Part shown: piece after piece, positions 8,598-16,207 of the stretch
Layout of the letters: each line of letters starts with the position of its first letter
Numbering within the stretch: the stretch's first letter is position 1
Assembly (NCBI GenBank): GCA_964622455.1
Contig: CAZUQP010000012.1
Span: 1 to 30,789 of the forward strand
Direction: 5' to 3'
Source of the DNA: CAZUQP01 sp964622455
GTDB taxonomy: Bacteria > Pseudomonadota > Gammaproteobacteria > DSM-16500
Length of the DNA stretch: 30,789 nucleotides
Notes under the pieces: model-generated
Database searches by the model: none
The model's input: the letters and a program-made list of their open reading frames with translations, nothing else
What the model was told of the DNA's origin: nothing
Translations under genes and position numbers: made by a program

Positions 8598-10383
8598 ACT
8601 GTCCCCATAACATTAATTGTTCCACGATTGGCCCTAAGGAAAGTGCGGGAAGAAATGAAAGAGCGCCCAAAATAATCGTGATACCGACTAATAAAATAAT
8701 AAAAAGCGGTGTATGTGTAGTGAGTGTTCCTGGATGACTCGGAATTATTTTTTTCTGCGCAAGCGATCCTGCAATGGCAAGCACCGGTATTGCAATCCAA
8801 TAACGGGAAATCAACATCGCCAAACCGCCCAAAATATTATAAAAAGGCGTATTCGCATTTAATCCCGCAAATGCACTGCCGTTATTATTACCCATCGATG
8901 AAAAAGCATATAAAATTTCGCTAAACCCATGCGCACCATTATTTTGTAATGACTGAATAGCAGCAGGTGTGACAGAACCGACCGCCGTAAAAAATAATAC
9001 GATCAACGGCATCACTAACACAGCAAACGATGCCATTTTAATTTCATAAGGCTCAATTTTTTTACCTAAATATTCAGGCGTTCTGCCGACCATAAGCCCT
9101 GAAATAAATACCGTGATAATCACCAACATCAACATGCCGTATAAACCAGAACCGACTCCGCCAAAAACCACTTCGCCCAATTGCATCATCCACAAAGGAA
9201 CCAATCCGCCAAGCGGCGTATAAGAATCATGCATTGAATTAACAGAACCATTCGATGCGGCTGTGGTCACAGTCGCCCACAAAGCAGAACTCACAATACC
9301 AAAACGCGTTTCTTTGCCTTCCATGTTGCCGGCAGGATAACTTGCATATTGAGGGACTGGATCAACGCCTAGCTGTGTTAAAGCAGGATTTCCTTGCTGC
9401 TCTGCTATCACAGCAACAATAATAAAAGGAACAAAAATAATAACCATAGCAGCCAATATTGCCCATCCTTGTCTTTTGTCATCCACCATCACGCCAAACG
9501 TATAACAGAGTGCGGCAGGAATCAGTAAAACAGCGAGCATTTCAAGAAAATTAGTAAGAGGCGATGGATTTTCAAAAGGATGTGCAGAATTGGCATTAAA
9601 AAATCCGCCGCCATTGGTGCCTAACTGCTTAATCGCGATTTGCGATGCAGCAGGGCCCATGGGTATGACTTCTTCCGTCAAGTGAATGGCTGATGTTCTA
9701 TGCTGGCCTTCCGGATTCTGCAAGCTTTGTTGATATCGAATAGGTTCAATTAAATGGATTGTTTGATAAGGTTTTAAATTTTGGATCACGCCTTGTGATG
9801 AAAGTACAGTTGCCAATATCAGTGCAAGCGGCAATAAAATGTAAAGTGTCCCGCGCACAGTATCCACCCAAAAATTACCTAACGCTGTCGTTTCATGTCG
9901 TCTAATCCCTCTGACTAATGCAGCAAATATCGACATGCCAGTCGCAGCAGAAAGAAAATTCTGCACGGTCAAACCGAGCATTTGTGTCAAATAACTCATG
10001 GTTGTTTCGCCGCCGTACGATTGCCAATTAGTGTTACTAGCAAAACTTGCTGCAGTATTAAAAGCAAGATGAGGAGACACAGTAGAAAAATGCTCTGGAT
10101 TGAGCGGCAGATAATTTTGCAAACGTTGTATGAGATACACCGCAAAAAATCCGAGGACATTAAAAAAAAGCATCGCTGATAAATATTGCTTCCAATTCAT
10201 TTCTTGTGTGGGTGCAACACCACATAATCGATATAACAATCGCTCGAGCGGACGAAATATGAAATCTAAACCACACGGTTTATTTTCATAAACGCGCGCC
10301 ATGTAAGCACCCAACGGTTTTACCAAAATAATTAAAATAAGGAGATAAACAAAAATCTGGAAAATCCCTATTTCTGTTATCAT
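8587..10383 (-). CDS. kdpA: Potassium-transporting ATPase subunit A
   Basis: KdpA, the K+-selective channel-like subunit of the Kdp pump. It has 598 residues (E. coli 557) and about ten membrane segments. Selectivity-filter-type loops are recognisable: SNTNWQSYGGE, GTNGGGFFNANSAHPFENP and MGNNNGSAFAGL. The ATG at 10383 has TAGGA about nine bases upstream, right behind kdpF. Confidence 0.97.
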   Translation of the reverse strand: MITEIGIFQIFVYLLILIILVKPLGAYMARVYENKPCGLDFIFRPLERLLYRLCGVAPTQEMNWKQYLSAMLFFNVLGFFAVYLIQRLQNYLPLNPEHFSTVSPHLAFNTAASFASNTNWQSYGGETTMSYLTQMLGLTVQNFLSAATGMSIFAALVRGIRRHETTALGNFWVDTVRGTLYILLPLALILATVLSSQGVIQNLKPYQTIHLIEPIRYQQSLQNPEGQHRTSAIHLTEEVIPMGPAASQIAIKQLGTNGGGFFNANSAHPFENPSPLTNFLEMLAVLLIPAALCYTFGVMVDDKRQGWAILAAMVIIFVPFIIVAVIAEQQGNPALTQLGVDPVPQYASYPAGNMEGKETRFGIVSSALWATVTTAASNGSVNSMHDSYTPLGGLVPLWMMQLGEVVFGGVGSGLYGMLMLVIITVFISGLMVGRTPEYLGKKIEPYEIKMASFAVLVMPLIVLFFTAVGSVTPAAIQSLQNNGAHGFSEILYAFSSMGNNNGSAFAGLNANTPFYNILGGLAMLISRYWIAIPVLAIAGSLAQKKIIPSHPGTLTTHTPLFIILLVGITIILGALSFLPALSLGPIVEQLMLWGQYGR

Positions 10384-10394
10384 ATGGTGATTTC

Positions 10395-10481
10395 CTAGAA
10401 TAATTCGGGTTTAAATAACACAATGAATAAATAGATGAGTAACCCAAAGGTAATGAATCCGCACAAAAAATAAAGGCCCAT
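10395..10481 (-). CDS. kdpF: KdpF small membrane subunit
   Basis: A 28-residue ORF, too short for usual gene finders. It is one hydrophobic helix beginning MGLYFLCGFITFG and ending YLFIVLFKPELF. E. coli KdpF is 29 residues with the same build, and family members commonly end in a similar Pro-Glu-x-Phe tail. KdpF is a lipid-like stabiliser of the KdpFABC complex. It has a good ribosome-binding site (GAGGAG) and sits 11 bp before kdpA. Its ATG shares one base with the stop of the preceding small ORF (TAATG). Confidence 0.9.
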   Translation of the reverse strand: MGLYFLCGFITFGLLIYLFIVLFKPELF

Positions 10482-10573
10482 TATTCACTCCTCGATAATT
10501 TATCAAAAAATTGAATCAAGCCAAAACAAAAGACAAAGAAAAAAATAGTGATGACAATCAGTAAAAAATCCAT
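10481..10573 (-). CDS. Small single-span membrane protein at head of kdp operon
   Basis: A 30-residue ORF: a hydrophobic helix starting MDFLLIVITIFFFVFCFG and ending in a charged cytosolic-type tail (FFDKLSRSE). The ribosome-binding site AAGG lies 6-7 bases before the ATG. Its stop codon overlaps the kdpF start by one base, so the two are translationally coupled. I recall that kdp operons of other bacteria often carry a similar unnamed mini-ORF before kdpF, but I cannot check this here. It may be an accessory Kdp subunit. The coupling, ribosome-binding site and composition argue that it is real. Confidence 0.7.
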   Translation of the reverse strand: MDFLLIVITIFFFVFCFGLIQFFDKLSRSE

Positions 10574-10597
10574 CTTGCACCTTCGGAATTTTAAAAA

Positions 10598-11122
10598 CTA
10601 AAAACGATAAACAAACCCTACATTAAATTGATTGGTTAACGCTTTACTAAAATTATCTAAAAATCCTGGGCCTAATGTACGAACATATTCTGTGCGCACA
10701 TCCCAGTTTCGAACCAGATGGACCAATACACCTAAACCCACTTGCGCATCTCCCTGCAGACCGTTGGACGCATGATAACGAGAAGCAGCAGCTCCAATAC
10801 GGCCATAACCCACAAGTCCCGGATAAACAATGAAGCCAGGGATAAGACTCAAACCCACTCCATACAAACTACGGTTAGCTTGATTATTAGAAACTGGAAT
10901 AGAGCCAACATTTGCAAAAATTTCCCCGCCTAGATAAAAATCTTTGTTCTTTCCTAACACTTCACCATACCCAGCAAACACGTTACCGACCAATCCATTA
11001 TAGCCGCCCGTATTTTGAAACCCGGGCCCAAGTCCTACATAAGCAATACTATTTCTCGCCGCATGAAGAGTGCCAATGCCTACTGCCAACACCATGCTAG
11101 CAATCCCTAATTTCTTAAACAT
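10598..11122 (-). CDS. Outer-membrane beta-barrel protein
   Basis: A 174-residue protein with a signal peptide (residues 1-21, MFKKLGIASMVLAVGIGTLHA) followed by alternating hydrophobic/polar strands rich in Gly and aromatic residues (YVGLGPGF, GNVFAGYGEV, FYLGGEIFANVG, QFNVGFVYRF). It ends in Phe, the usual outer-membrane insertion signal, so an 8-stranded OmpA/OmpW-like barrel is likely. The exact family is not recognised. It starts 27 bp after the 123-residue exported protein, with the ribosome-binding site GGAGAG. Its stop lies only 24 bp before the kdp mini-ORF with no terminator between, so the kdp genes may be read from its promoter. Confidence 0.75.
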   Translation of the reverse strand: MFKKLGIASMVLAVGIGTLHAARNSIAYVGLGPGFQNTGGYNGLVGNVFAGYGEVLGKNKDFYLGGEIFANVGSIPVSNNQANRSLYGVGLSLIPGFIVYPGLVGYGRIGAAASRYHASNGLQGDAQVGLGVLVHLVRNWDVRTEYVRTLGPGFLDNFSKALTNQFNVGFVYRF

Positions 11123-11148
11123 ACCGGCACTCTCCTTATCATGAACAA

Positions 11149-11514
11149 TTAACCCATATTTTGATAGTCACAAGATGCCACTATTTTAACAGAAGATGCG
11201 TTCAAAATGGCAACTCTACCTTCTGGATCTGCTAGCTCGCCTTGAAAACGAGCATCATCTACCAATGTAATGGGCAGCGTACCCTTATGAATAAAGTCTT
11301 TATATACCCAATTGACCTCAGCAGGCATTCCTGAATCTGTTTTACAAACCAATGTTTGAGTGTGCGGATTAAAACTATAATCTGCGATAATTTTGCTGTT
11401 AGGATCCATTACAATTTGAAAAGGTACAATATAAGAGTCTTTTGCCTTTGCGATCGTTGAAAAAGAAGCAGAAAAAATCAGCGTGAGCAATATCATTGAT
11501 AATACATGTTTCAT
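11149..11514 (-). CDS. Small exported protein of unknown function
   Basis: A 121-residue protein with a clear signal peptide (MKHVLSMILLTLIFSASFS, cleavage near AKA-KD). The mature part is mostly predicted beta strands, with two cysteines (LVCKTD and VASCDYQ) that could form a disulfide in the periplasm. I choose ATG 11514, which has AAGGA 8-9 bases upstream; a TTG at 11520 in frame is less likely. It is preceded by its own promoter and followed closely by the outer-membrane protein gene. No family is recognised. Its place right behind the Dot/Icm genes might hint at an envelope role, but nothing in the sequence shows that. Confidence 0.7.
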   Translation of the reverse strand: MKHVLSMILLTLIFSASFSTIAKAKDSYIVPFQIVMDPNSKIIADYSFNPHTQTLVCKTDSGMPAEVNWVYKDFIHKGTLPITLVDDARFQGELADPEGRVAILNASSVKIVASCDYQNMG

Positions 11515-11547
11515 CGACAAAATCCTTTGTTGTTATAAGAGCGGGCT

Positions 11548-11576
11548 ATTCTTTCTTCTTTTCCGCAAAGTGTCAA
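11548..11576 (-). promoter_or_regulatory. Sigma70-type promoter for exported-protein/OMP (and kdp?) unit
   Basis: On the minus strand a perfect -35 TTGACA (11571-11576) is followed, 17 bases later, by a 4/6 match to the -10, AAGAAT (11548-11553). It separates the Dot/Icm block from the downstream exported-protein gene. Confidence 0.45.
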
Positions 11577-11583
11577 TCTGAGC

Positions 11584-12255
11584 CTACGCACCAGGATTCG
11601 ACGCAATATTTGCAATCAATTGCAAGACCCCTAAGCCTTGATAACTTTGCAGTAAATCTTGCCGCTGGACAATGACAGTGACAATTAATGGATTTTGAAA
11701 TTGAGATTCGGCTGTAAAAGGCGGATACATATAAGTCACGAGCACAGGCATTTCAAATTTCCACGCATAAGCACCTGATAATAAACCTTGCACTAATAAT
11801 TTCGGGGCCGCGACCACTTTTGCAATAACCACATATTTACGTGTTGTTAAGGCAAGAAAATTATTGGAAGCACTTAATGCTTTCATATAATTTTGCCACC
11901 CATAACTCGCAAAATATTTTTGTGCATTTTGCAATTCTGCACGGTAGTTAACAAAATCATATGAATATGCCGTTTGCACAGCGTCGACCGCCCAAGCGGA
12001 TGCGGCCTCCGTTGACATATTAGGTGCAGTCAAAGGCACCACAGGTAATAAACGGCCTATTTTATCAGCAGGAAAATACAATGGTTCCGTTGGATGCCTA
12101 ATCAAATAAATAATAATACTCAAAAGAACAACATTAATGATAATACTGATCACATGAACGCCTAATAACAAACGAAATTTACTGCGGTAAAAATCATTAC
12201 GCAAATGCACCATAATCAATGCATCGTCATTGATATTTTTACCGGAAACCGCCAT
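11584..12255 (-). CDS. icmL: Dot/Icm protein DotI/IcmL, second copy
   Basis: A member of the IcmL/DotI family, inner-membrane VirB8-like proteins of the type IVB secretion core. It has 223 residues: a cytosolic N-terminus (LRNDFYRSKFRLLL), one membrane segment (about 33-53), and a periplasmic domain with family motifs WAVDAVQTAYSYDFVNYRAE, YGWQNYMKAL and AYAWKFEMPVLVTY. The adjacent upstream gene is a paralogue, so the locus carries a tandem icmL pair, as Coxiella does (icmL.1/icmL.2). It is spaced 10 bp from its neighbour. It is the last icm gene here: icmK and icmE, which follow in Legionella, are absent. Which copy is the functional DotI cannot be told from sequence alone. Confidence 0.88.
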   Translation of the reverse strand: MAVSGKNINDDALIMVHLRNDFYRSKFRLLLGVHVISIIINVVLLSIIIYLIRHPTEPLYFPADKIGRLLPVVPLTAPNMSTEAASAWAVDAVQTAYSYDFVNYRAELQNAQKYFASYGWQNYMKALSASNNFLALTTRKYVVIAKVVAAPKLLVQGLLSGAYAWKFEMPVLVTYMYPPFTAESQFQNPLIVTVIVQRQDLLQSYQGLGVLQLIANIASNPGA

Positions 12256-12265
12256 AAAAAAACTC

Positions 12266-12880
12266 CTAACTCATGACAAACTGATCAATGCCGATACCTG
12301 CTGGATTAACAGAAGTCGGCACGCGCACCATAGTGATAATGACGGTAAATCCTTTACGTGAAGTCCGCTCTGCACTTTGATACGTCACTAAAAAAGGCAT
12401 TTGGATACGCCACACGTAACCCCTTCCAGGAAGTTCTCCCTGATTAGAAATCACAGGTGCCCCCGATACCACACCATTCACAAAAAGTTGGTTCTGCGCA
12501 ATCGTTTCAATTAATGAATAAATAGAATTTTGATAATCTTCCCAGCCTGCATCGGTAAAATAGGGACGTGCTAATGCAATTTGCTTATTATAATTGACAA
12601 AATCAAACGTGTACGCAGCAACAGCTGCTTTACTCGCCCAGCGAATTAAAGTGCTCGACAATAAGTTAGGCTGGTTGGATGCCATTAAAGGCATCTGTTG
12701 GCCGCTTGCTGATCGCGCAGAAAATAACGGCAAGGGACGGTGAAATACTTGGTACAATACCAGAACAACTAACACGAGTAATACAGCTAATGCGATCAAC
12801 AACGCCATAATAATAGATTTATAACGATCCCGATAAAAATGATTACTGATGTTTAGCTTTTGCTGTCTTGCCCTCGACAT
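12266..12880 (-). CDS. icmL: Dot/Icm protein DotI/IcmL, first copy
   Basis: A DotI/IcmL family inner-membrane protein of the Dot/Icm system, which forms rings with DotJ and has a VirB8-like periplasmic fold. It has 204 residues (Legionella DotI about 212): N-terminal LNISNHFYRDRYKSI, one membrane segment (about 23-46), then the periplasmic domain with WASKAAVAAYTFDFVNYNKQ, WEDYQNSIYS and VWRIQMPFLVTYQS, and the tail GIGIDQFVMS. It lies 8 bp after icmM, in the Legionella order P-O-N-M-L. It shares the WA-x3-AV-x-(T/A)AY-x-(F/Y)DFVNY block with the next gene. Confidence 0.9.
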   Translation of the reverse strand: MSRARQQKLNISNHFYRDRYKSIIMALLIALAVLLVLVVLVLYQVFHRPLPLFSARSASGQQMPLMASNQPNLLSSTLIRWASKAAVAAYTFDFVNYNKQIALARPYFTDAGWEDYQNSIYSLIETIAQNQLFVNGVVSGAPVISNQGELPGRGYVWRIQMPFLVTYQSAERTSRKGFTVIITMVRVPTSVNPAGIGIDQFVMS

Positions 12881-12888
12881 ATATTTCC

Positions 12889-13107
12889 TTACGACTGAAT
12901 TTCTGCAGGCGGCATTGCAATAATTTGCCCCTCTGTTGTTGTCGCATAATAAGTAGGTGGCGCTTTGAATAACACAAAATAAATAATCACGCTGATTAAC
13001 ACAAGCATGATGCCAATTGAAATTAACAATGCTCTAAGCGTCTTATGATATTTTTCTCGATAGAAATCGCTTTGTAAGCGAGCAGATTCTTGTCTATTTG
13101 TTATCAT
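12889..13107 (-). CDS. icmM: Dot/Icm protein DotJ/IcmM (short)
   Basis: A 72-residue protein resembling only the N-terminus of DotI: cytosolic SARLQSDFYREKYHKTLRAL, one membrane helix (about 27-47), then a short periplasmic tail (YYATTTEGQIIAMPP). In Legionella, DotJ is the short DotI paralogue (about 94 residues) in this same slot, so position and form agree. It overlaps the end of icmN by 4 bp. Confidence 0.82.
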   Translation of the reverse strand: MITNRQESARLQSDFYREKYHKTLRALLISIGIMLVLISVIIYFVLFKAPPTYYATTTEGQIIAMPPAEIQS

Positions 13108-13859
13108 ACCGGTAATTTCTCTAAAGTAATTTCAACTCGATAATTGTCTCCCCCTGCCCAATCAGACATATCAGGTTTTTCGACAGGGTTTGAACCGCCA
13201 TAACCTTCCGCATATAAAAGACGTGTATTCATGCGTGTACGCCATAAATATTTGACGACAGCATTCGCTTGTTCTGCTGAGAGTGCGCGGTTAATGCGTT
13301 CAGGTCCAATCGGAGTTGTATAAGCTGCCACTTTCACAGACATGTTCGGGTAACTGCTAATTAATTGAGATACTAAATTTAATGTTTGATAAGCGTAAGG
13401 ACGAAGCACCGCACTTTGGTCGTTGAATAAATTGCGTGAAGGCAGCACAATCAACACTTGGTCGCCCAACACGATGACCTGGTTTCCGCGATTAATAATT
13501 TGATCGGCAAGCGTCACATTTTCATCAATATAAGCGCCTAAAGCACCGCCAAAAATAGCACCCCCCGCCATGCCAGGTATAATTCCGGCACCCCCTGAGG
13601 TGACACCGCCTGCCAAAGCGCCCGCAGCTCCACCAAACAATACGCCTTTCGTGGTTTGGTTCGTGCCTTGATAAGATTCCGATAAACTTAAACTATCACT
13701 ATTTAAACTAGAGCCTTGGCTAACCGTCGAATTAAACTGACTCGCCGCCCCACGTGACACATTGGACGATGCGCAGCCTTGTAATAAAAAAATAAATAAA
13801 ATAAGAAATGATATGCGAGAAATGATTGAGTTGATTTTTATGTCCATTCTTTTCATCAT
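13104..13859 (-). CDS. icmN: Dot/Icm outer-membrane lipoprotein DotK/IcmN, OmpA-like
   Basis: DotK/IcmN is the accessory outer-membrane lipoprotein of the Dot/Icm core complex. This one has 251 residues: a lipoprotein signal with lipobox LLQGC (about residues 25-29), a Ser/Gln-rich linker, a glycine-zipper stretch (about 75-110: GGAAGALAGG, GGAIFGGALGAYI), and a C-terminal OmpA-like domain (about 125-250: FNDQSAVLRPYAYQTL, INRALSAEQANAVVKYLW, YRVEITLE). In canonical OmpA domains the peptidoglycan diaminopimelate is held by an Asp (GHTD) and an Arg (LSxxRA). Here the same places read AYTT and LSAEQA, so both look lost. The start overlaps the icmO stop; ATGs at 13856 and 13847 are alternatives. 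Confidence 0.85.
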   Translation of the reverse strand: MMKRMDIKINSIISRISFLILFIFLLQGCASSNVSRGAASQFNSTVSQGSSLNSDSLSLSESYQGTNQTTKGVLFGGAAGALAGGVTSGGAGIIPGMAGGAIFGGALGAYIDENVTLADQIINRGNQVIVLGDQVLIVLPSRNLFNDQSAVLRPYAYQTLNLVSQLISSYPNMSVKVAAYTTPIGPERINRALSAEQANAVVKYLWRTRMNTRLLYAEGYGGSNPVEKPDMSDWAGGDNYRVEITLEKLPV

Positions 13860-16204
13860 TCCTTAGGCGGCAAACTCGCCACATATTCAGCTAATTGTGA
13901 TGCAGCCAGTGTGACATCTGCAACAGGCAAAAACAATCCGGTGACTTCAGGCGGATAATCCGTTGCATTTAACATATCTTTAATAATTTCTTGCGTAATA
14001 GCATTTGCTTGTGGGCCTGAACGACCTAAGACACGCTCAAGTAATTCGACTTTATCTTTCACCAATGTTTTACTCACTAAAGGTGCTGAAAAACGCTCAA
14101 AATTTTCGGCACCCACTAATGCCTTAACAGATTCACCCAAGTGCATCTTATTAAAAATGTTGATACGAGACTCATCAATGACTTCAGGCACAATCGTTTC
14201 TTCAACTGCTTCCAGATCTGCCGCATTGCGATTATGAAAAGCGAGCAATGCAGCAACACCTCGTTCGATGGGATTTGGTTCTTCTTTTTTGTTCATGTTC
14301 TCGGTAATAATGCGTACTTCTTCTGCTTCATCAGCTCCTTTAAGAATCACACCCTCACCACCTTCAATGATTTGCCCAAATTGGGTTAATCGATTTTCCA
14401 AATCCAATAATGTACGCCCAATAGGCGGTTCTACTTTTAAAAATTGATTAATCCGCATCCGCTCGACCGGCTTTGGGTCTGCATAAAATAAATTAGAACG
14501 CACAATTTTTGATTTAAAAAAGATATGGGCTTCGCCTTCCCGCTGTTCTTTTAAATCTAATAAATCCACGCGCGCGCGTTTTTCAGATGAAGCGCTGCGG
14601 CTATCCATGTAATTATTTAAAATACTTTGTGCATTTGTTTGAAAAGAATCTACTTTGGTCACGTAAGATTCGCCCGCCGTTTTCTGGAAAAATTCCCAGG
14701 TTTCCATCGGGTCTTCCAATTTCATACAAATTTTAATGTTGGTGTTTGCACCAATGGATGCCGCTTCTTCTTTTGATACTTTTTGAAAAGCAGGTAAATC
14801 TTGTCCGGCAAAAATAACTGAAAACCCCAGAGAGCGCGCCTGTGCTGGCACCACAGCAAATCCTTTCACTGCATAATAACCGTATTCATCCAGAATACAC
14901 ATATAAGGTGTGGATGAGTTAGTCGGTTTTCGAGTAATCATTTCTTTATAAGTTCCCTCAACCGCTTCACCTAAACCCGCTGCCATCATAGCTTTTAAAG
15001 AAGCAATAATCACTTTACCCAAATTGGACAATTCATCAGGCGATTTTTCAAGTGCCGGCAGTAATACCACTAAAATACGGCGATTTAATACCACATCTTT
15101 TAAGTCAACTTCTGCCAAATTAGTACGAATAATGTGGCCATAAGTATCCGCAAGAGAACCAAATACGCGCGTTAATTGCATCGTAATAAAACCGTGCTGC
15201 TCAAACACTTGTGAACCTTGTTTACCTTTTTTTGCTTTATCAAATCCAGGAAGCGTCAAGAGATAATTCATGATCGGTTCTAAAATAACATCAGGCGCGC
15301 CCGCAAGACTGACTGGCTCTTGATTATCACGAATAAACATTTTATCAATTGCAATGGCTTCTAAACGAGTTAAATCAAAATAACCACGGATACTATTGGC
15401 ATCTAATAAAATTTTTCCTTGATCACGCATGTAAACCAATACTTTCATCAACGCTTCGACGAATACAATTGCACGTCCCTTCCACATATCGCCATCCGGT
15501 GTTTGAGTGGAAGCATCCATCAAGCTCACTACTAATTGCGATAACATACTAGAAGAACCGGTACAAAATGGGTTCATGGTATTAGAAAGACGTTTCTCTT
15601 GAGCGCCGACAACATCACGGGCACCTGTCATAAAATTAATTAATAACAAATCATCTTCACGTCCCATTGAACGCGCCATGGAAAATACTTTAGCAAATAA
15701 AGTATTATCGCCTTTACCGTCCACATATAAAAAACCGCTGCCTTGGATTAACGAATTGTAAGCAAACGATATCAGTGCTTCCGTTTTACCGCTACCGGTT
15801 GAACCAAAAATCAAAACGTGGGTGCGCATATCTTCATTACTGAACCACAATTCTTCTTGAGTAATTTTTTTATTGCCAAAAAAACAAATGCCGCGTGCTT
15901 TACGCGGAGTGGTTCCACCTGGTGCTGGATCATTGTAATCTAAAATATCGGAACGCAAGGGCATACGAAATGGCAATTTAAATTTACGAGTAATGGCGTA
16001 AAAAAATAAACCGACAGCAATGATAAATAACACCTCGGTGACCGGTGTAAAAATAAAAATACTGACAGCAAATGCTATTAACACACTCGCACTATTGACA
16101 GGGTCTTTAAAAAAATCCACAAACTTCATGCTGAGCGTGCGCGTGTCACGCAACAGCATGCGCGGGGCAAGTTCGTGTTCTTCCTCTAAACCGCGTTGAT
16201 TCAT
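13856..16204 (-). CDS. icmO: Type IV coupling ATPase DotL/IcmO
   Basis: DotL, the VirD4/TraG-type coupling ATPase that receives effectors for the Dot/Icm machine. It has 782 residues, close to Legionella DotL (783): two N-terminal membrane segments (about 38-72), Walker A GSTGSGKT (134-141), Walker B ILDEYGYYA (about 435-443), and a C-terminal tail expected to bind the adaptors IcmS/IcmW/LvgA and DotN. There are 3 bases between it and the icmP stop, and it overlaps icmN. No defect is seen. Confidence 0.96.
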   Translation of the reverse strand: MNQRGLEEEHELAPRMLLRDTRTLSMKFVDFFKDPVNSASVLIAFAVSIFIFTPVTEVLFIIAVGLFFYAITRKFKLPFRMPLRSDILDYNDPAPGGTTPRKARGICFFGNKKITQEELWFSNEDMRTHVLIFGSTGSGKTEALISFAYNSLIQGSGFLYVDGKGDNTLFAKVFSMARSMGREDDLLLINFMTGARDVVGAQEKRLSNTMNPFCTGSSSMLSQLVVSLMDASTQTPDGDMWKGRAIVFVEALMKVLVYMRDQGKILLDANSIRGYFDLTRLEAIAIDKMFIRDNQEPVSLAGAPDVILEPIMNYLLTLPGFDKAKKGKQGSQVFEQHGFITMQLTRVFGSLADTYGHIIRTNLAEVDLKDVVLNRRILVVLLPALEKSPDELSNLGKVIIASLKAMMAAGLGEAVEGTYKEMITRKPTNSSTPYMCILDEYGYYAVKGFAVVPAQARSLGFSVIFAGQDLPAFQKVSKEEAASIGANTNIKICMKLEDPMETWEFFQKTAGESYVTKVDSFQTNAQSILNNYMDSRSASSEKRARVDLLDLKEQREGEAHIFFKSKIVRSNLFYADPKPVERMRINQFLKVEPPIGRTLLDLENRLTQFGQIIEGGEGVILKGADEAEEVRIITENMNKKEEPNPIERGVAALLAFHNRNAADLEAVEETIVPEVIDESRINIFNKMHLGESVKALVGAENFERFSAPLVSKTLVKDKVELLERVLGRSGPQANAITQEIIKDMLNATDYPPEVTGLFLPVADVTLAASQLAEYVASLPPKE

Positions 16205-16207
16205 ACT

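Noticed and set aside
11149..11514. Candidate icmK/DotH or other Dot/Icm core gene behind icmL
   Set aside because: Too short and without DotH motifs; it has its own promoter and only a generic signal peptide.
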